A stretch of 64,000 nucleotides of DNA from Tribonema minus (Eukaryota; Sar; Xanthophyceae; Tribonematales; Tribonemataceae), in NCBI GenBank assembly GCA_017506865.1, contig JAFCMP010000390.1, positions 310,001-374,000 on the forward strand, read 5' to 3'. Below, one piece after another: positions 61,725-64,000 of this stretch. The notes under the pieces are model-generated. The model was not told the origin of the DNA, ran no database searches, and was given only the letters and a program-made list of their open reading frames with translations. Every line of letters begins with the position of its first letter. Position 1 is the first letter of the stretch. A program made the translations under genes and the position numbers.

Positions 61725-63980
61725 CGGCTGCGGTTCGACAGCTGCTCTGTGGCAGCTGCATCCGTAGTAGCTGCTAAGCCCGAGGCGCTGCAGCCATGAC
61801 CGTCTGCGTGAGCACTGTTGCCTGCTGCTCCGCGGCCGTCCACCTGCACAACAACGCGAGCGCGATGCGGTTTTACGTTAGAGATGCAGCGTCCACCTTG
61901 TACACTGCGGCAGGCGGCGCGAAGGATGTTGCTGGCGATGGCGGTATGTGCGTCAAGGCCACAACACGTGACTTATCATGAGGTGCTGACACATCGCGCT
62001 GGATACACTCAAGGCTGCTGCCGCACGCCTGGTGAACGGTCGCAAGTGAACGATGCTCGGCAAAACCAGCGCACCACTGCACTACTCGGCGTCCGCACCA
62101 GCTACAGGTGTGATCCGCCGTGCGCATGCCTCACAGGGCCGCCGTCTCCAACGTCGCGGAGAGCGCATGCAGACGATGCTGCCCCGCAAAGCACTCTTGT
62201 ACTCAGGCTGCTGCAGCACCGCTGGTGCGCACGCTGCCCTCCGCTACTGCGCAGCGCAGCGCCGCCGCGGAAGGCAGTCGCCCCTCACCTCGTGCGAGCC
62301 CACGACTTCCGCACGCTCCGCCGCGCCTCGCCTGGCGCGCTTGTGCGGCGGCGCGCCGCTGCCTCCGTCGGCGTCGGCGCCCCGCAGGCGGCTGTTGCTG
62401 CCGCTGCTGGTACCGTCGCATCTGTCGCGTCTGCTGAACGGGCAGGCGACGGGCGTGCGAGGGGGGGGGGGGGGGGGGGCATGAGCCATCCTGCACGACG
62501 GTTGCTGTCACTGCGGGCGTCGCTACCGTGCGAGCGCTGTGATGATTGTTGGTGCCCATGGCCCTCAATTGCAGTGGCCGGGCTTTGACGCGCGCTGTCA
62601 CGATGGCCGTTCCAGTTGCAAGGGCAGCGCTGTGCCACCGCTGCAGTATAGGCATAACCTACATGTGCATATTACGGTCTGAACCCATCGCACGATATAG
62701 GCAGCGCCCTTCAACGCACTTCTGAGGCATCTCTAAGTTGCGCGTGAGCCTCGTCCCTGACTGCCGCCCGACAGACTGCCGACGGGCAGTCCGCCGCCAA
62801 TACACTAGCATGAAGCGTCGCACCGATGCACCACCCCTGCTTCTGCGCCCTGACGCACGCCGCAGCAGCCGCAGCACGGTTCTTCGCAGTCACAACCGCT
62901 CGTGCCAGGTGAGTGCTGCACCAGCACAGCAGCGGTGCAGGGCAGCACAGGCGACAGGCCCCGAGACTTGCCTAGGTGGCGCCGCAGCATCGCAGTCGCC
63001 GCCGCCGCCGCCGTCGTCACGAGCGTCGCCATCAGCAGCGACGCCGCCGCCTCCGCCTGCGCGCTCCGGTGGCGCCGCCGCGCGCACGTCACGCACGCCG
63101 CCTTGCGGCCGCTCGGAGGAGATGTGCTGCGGCAGAGCAAGCGCGGCCGGGTGCTGCGCCTGCATGGGCGGCTGCAGCCGCGGCGGCGAGGAGGAAAAGT
63201 CAGCGTCAGCGGCGAAGAGGAACGTCGGCAAGGGCGTGCGCGTGCGGCGCCTGCGGCGCTGAGAGGAGTTCAATAGCGTGCAGCCGATCTCGCATAGAGC
63301 GAGGGAAGCGACGTGCGTACTGCTTTCCGTCGCCGCCCGGCAGCTTGCCGTCGCTGCACAACAGTGCGCTTGCAAGTGCGCGCGGTTCTGGCGCTCAGGT
63401 CCGACGCCCGCATGCGCTCGGCAGCAGCTTCGCTTGACGTTCGCAAGTGGTGATGCGGCGTGCGAGAAATTGCAACTCGCGCACGCCCCATGGCCGCTCT
63501 GCCCGCTGCGAAGCTCATGCAGCGCGTGCGCGGACCACACCGACCGGTGGCAGCGTGATGGGAAGATAATCCGAAACCTCCGGAAAGCAGAAGGACGCCT
63601 GAACCAAAGACAGCAGCCGCTGACGCACGCAAAAGTGCGTTCTGCAATGCCTCAGGCGCGCTGAGCCTCTAACGTGCGGAGCCCCGCGCTCCACTTACCC
63701 AGTCCTGGCCGCAGCGCGTTGCCAGCTCCAGCAGCGCAATGCGCGGCAGCAGCGCTCCAGAGGGCTGCTGCAGCGCGGGCGCGGCGCAGGGCGGCGCCTC
63801 CGCCGCTGCCGCTGCGGACGCAGCACGCTTGCGCTTCAACGGGTGCTGCTGCTGCTGCTGCTGCTGTTGATGTGCCTCTCCACCGCAGCACGCCTCTTCC
63901 GCCTCGGCCGGCGCCGCAGCCTCACGCGTCTCCTGCCGTCTCCGCCCCTGCGGGCTGAGCGCATGCTCCGCTGCGCTCAT
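61725..63980 (-). CDS. Unidentified gene: probable first exon plus weaker downstream exons
   Basis: Exon 1 is 63980-63699: it starts at an ATG and ends at GTAAGT in phase 0 after 94 residues, with a Gln8 run, an NLS-like PLKRKR and a hydrophobic LLPRIALLELATRCGQDW. Further - strand exons look plausible. 63250-62972 is Asp/Gly/Pro-rich and ends at AG|GCAAGT, a GC donor. 62433-62289 has GGSGAPPHKRARRGAAE with a basic NLS-like cluster and a 20-nt C tract just upstream of its acceptor. 61843-61725 starts VDGRGAAGNSAHADG and ends at CG|GTGAGT. The last three join in phase, but a linking exon between exon 1 and the second is missing. This looks like a disordered nuclear protein of unknown function. 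Other frames, including one ending ALADVPLRR near 63195, compete with these. Confidence 0.35.
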
Positions 63981-64000
63981 ACTTGGCGTGCCAGCACCGC

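Noticed and set aside
61796..61880. + strand frame containing VHLHNNASAMRFY, resembling the end of a GNAT acetyltransferase domain.
   Set aside because: No other GNAT motif (acetyl-CoA loop) is found in phase upstream or downstream, the donor after FY is poor, and the - strand offers an equally plausible exon over the same bases.
1..64000. CRISPR arrays, prokaryotic operons, IS elements, tRNA genes.
   Set aside because: No regularly spaced repeats, transposase motifs or cloverleaf-like sequences were recognised; the gene structure is clearly eukaryotic. A tRNAscan run would be needed to exclude tRNAs fully.

Overview
The window is nuclear DNA from an intron-rich eukaryote, almost certainly a plastid-bearing protist (alga). 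Every recognisable gene is split by GT-AG introns, plus a few GC-AG ones. Coding exons are GC-rich with G/C in the third codon position, while introns and spacers are less biased and carry long poly-C/poly-G tracts. A ~100-nt piece of a plastid-type 16S rRNA gene sits inside one intron (39549-39648), which points to an organism with a plastid. Two short TTAGGG-type tracts lie in introns. A red-lineage alga such as a haptophyte would fit, but that is a guess. I saw no prokaryotic operons, CRISPR arrays, tRNA genes or transposase genes.

Layout, left to right. (1) 996-1790, +: a short gene or the 3' end of a gene of unknown function. (2) 3421-6640, -: ribosomal protein eL36 in four exons. (3) 7242-8224, -: a weak two-exon small-protein candidate. 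(4) 9893-20796, -: a 17-exon gene for a 1042-residue PDZ + PX protein whose disordered N-terminus carries DPF/FxDxF endocytic motifs. (5) Head to head with it, 21442-24954, +: a seven-exon arginase/agmatinase-family ureohydrolase with a probable mitochondrial presequence. (6) 26237-28167, +: a low-complexity Pro/Ser/Ala-rich protein studded with RRxS kinase-type sites. (7) About 29956-34959, +: a Sel1-repeat protein. (8) 38030-47357, -: a secreted HHIP-like protein made of a cysteine-rich domain, a glucose/sorbosone-dehydrogenase propeller and a CBM6-like domain, with possible extra 3' exons down to 36907. (9) 47975-58696, -: a 19-exon AMP-forming acetyl-CoA synthetase. (10) 58697-64000: unresolved, with a probable first exon on the - strand at 63980-63699 and several weaker exons.

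Exon models for the eL36, PDZ-PX, ureohydrolase, Sel1, HHIP-like and acetyl-CoA synthetase genes were built by hand. Exon ends were placed at splice consensus sites and checked for reading-frame phase. In each complete model the summed exon length is a multiple of three with one terminal stop. The genes are functionally unrelated, as expected for a eukaryotic locus: translation, endosomal sorting, arginine/agmatine breakdown, ER-type Sel1 scaffolding, sugar-related extracellular activity and acetate activation.
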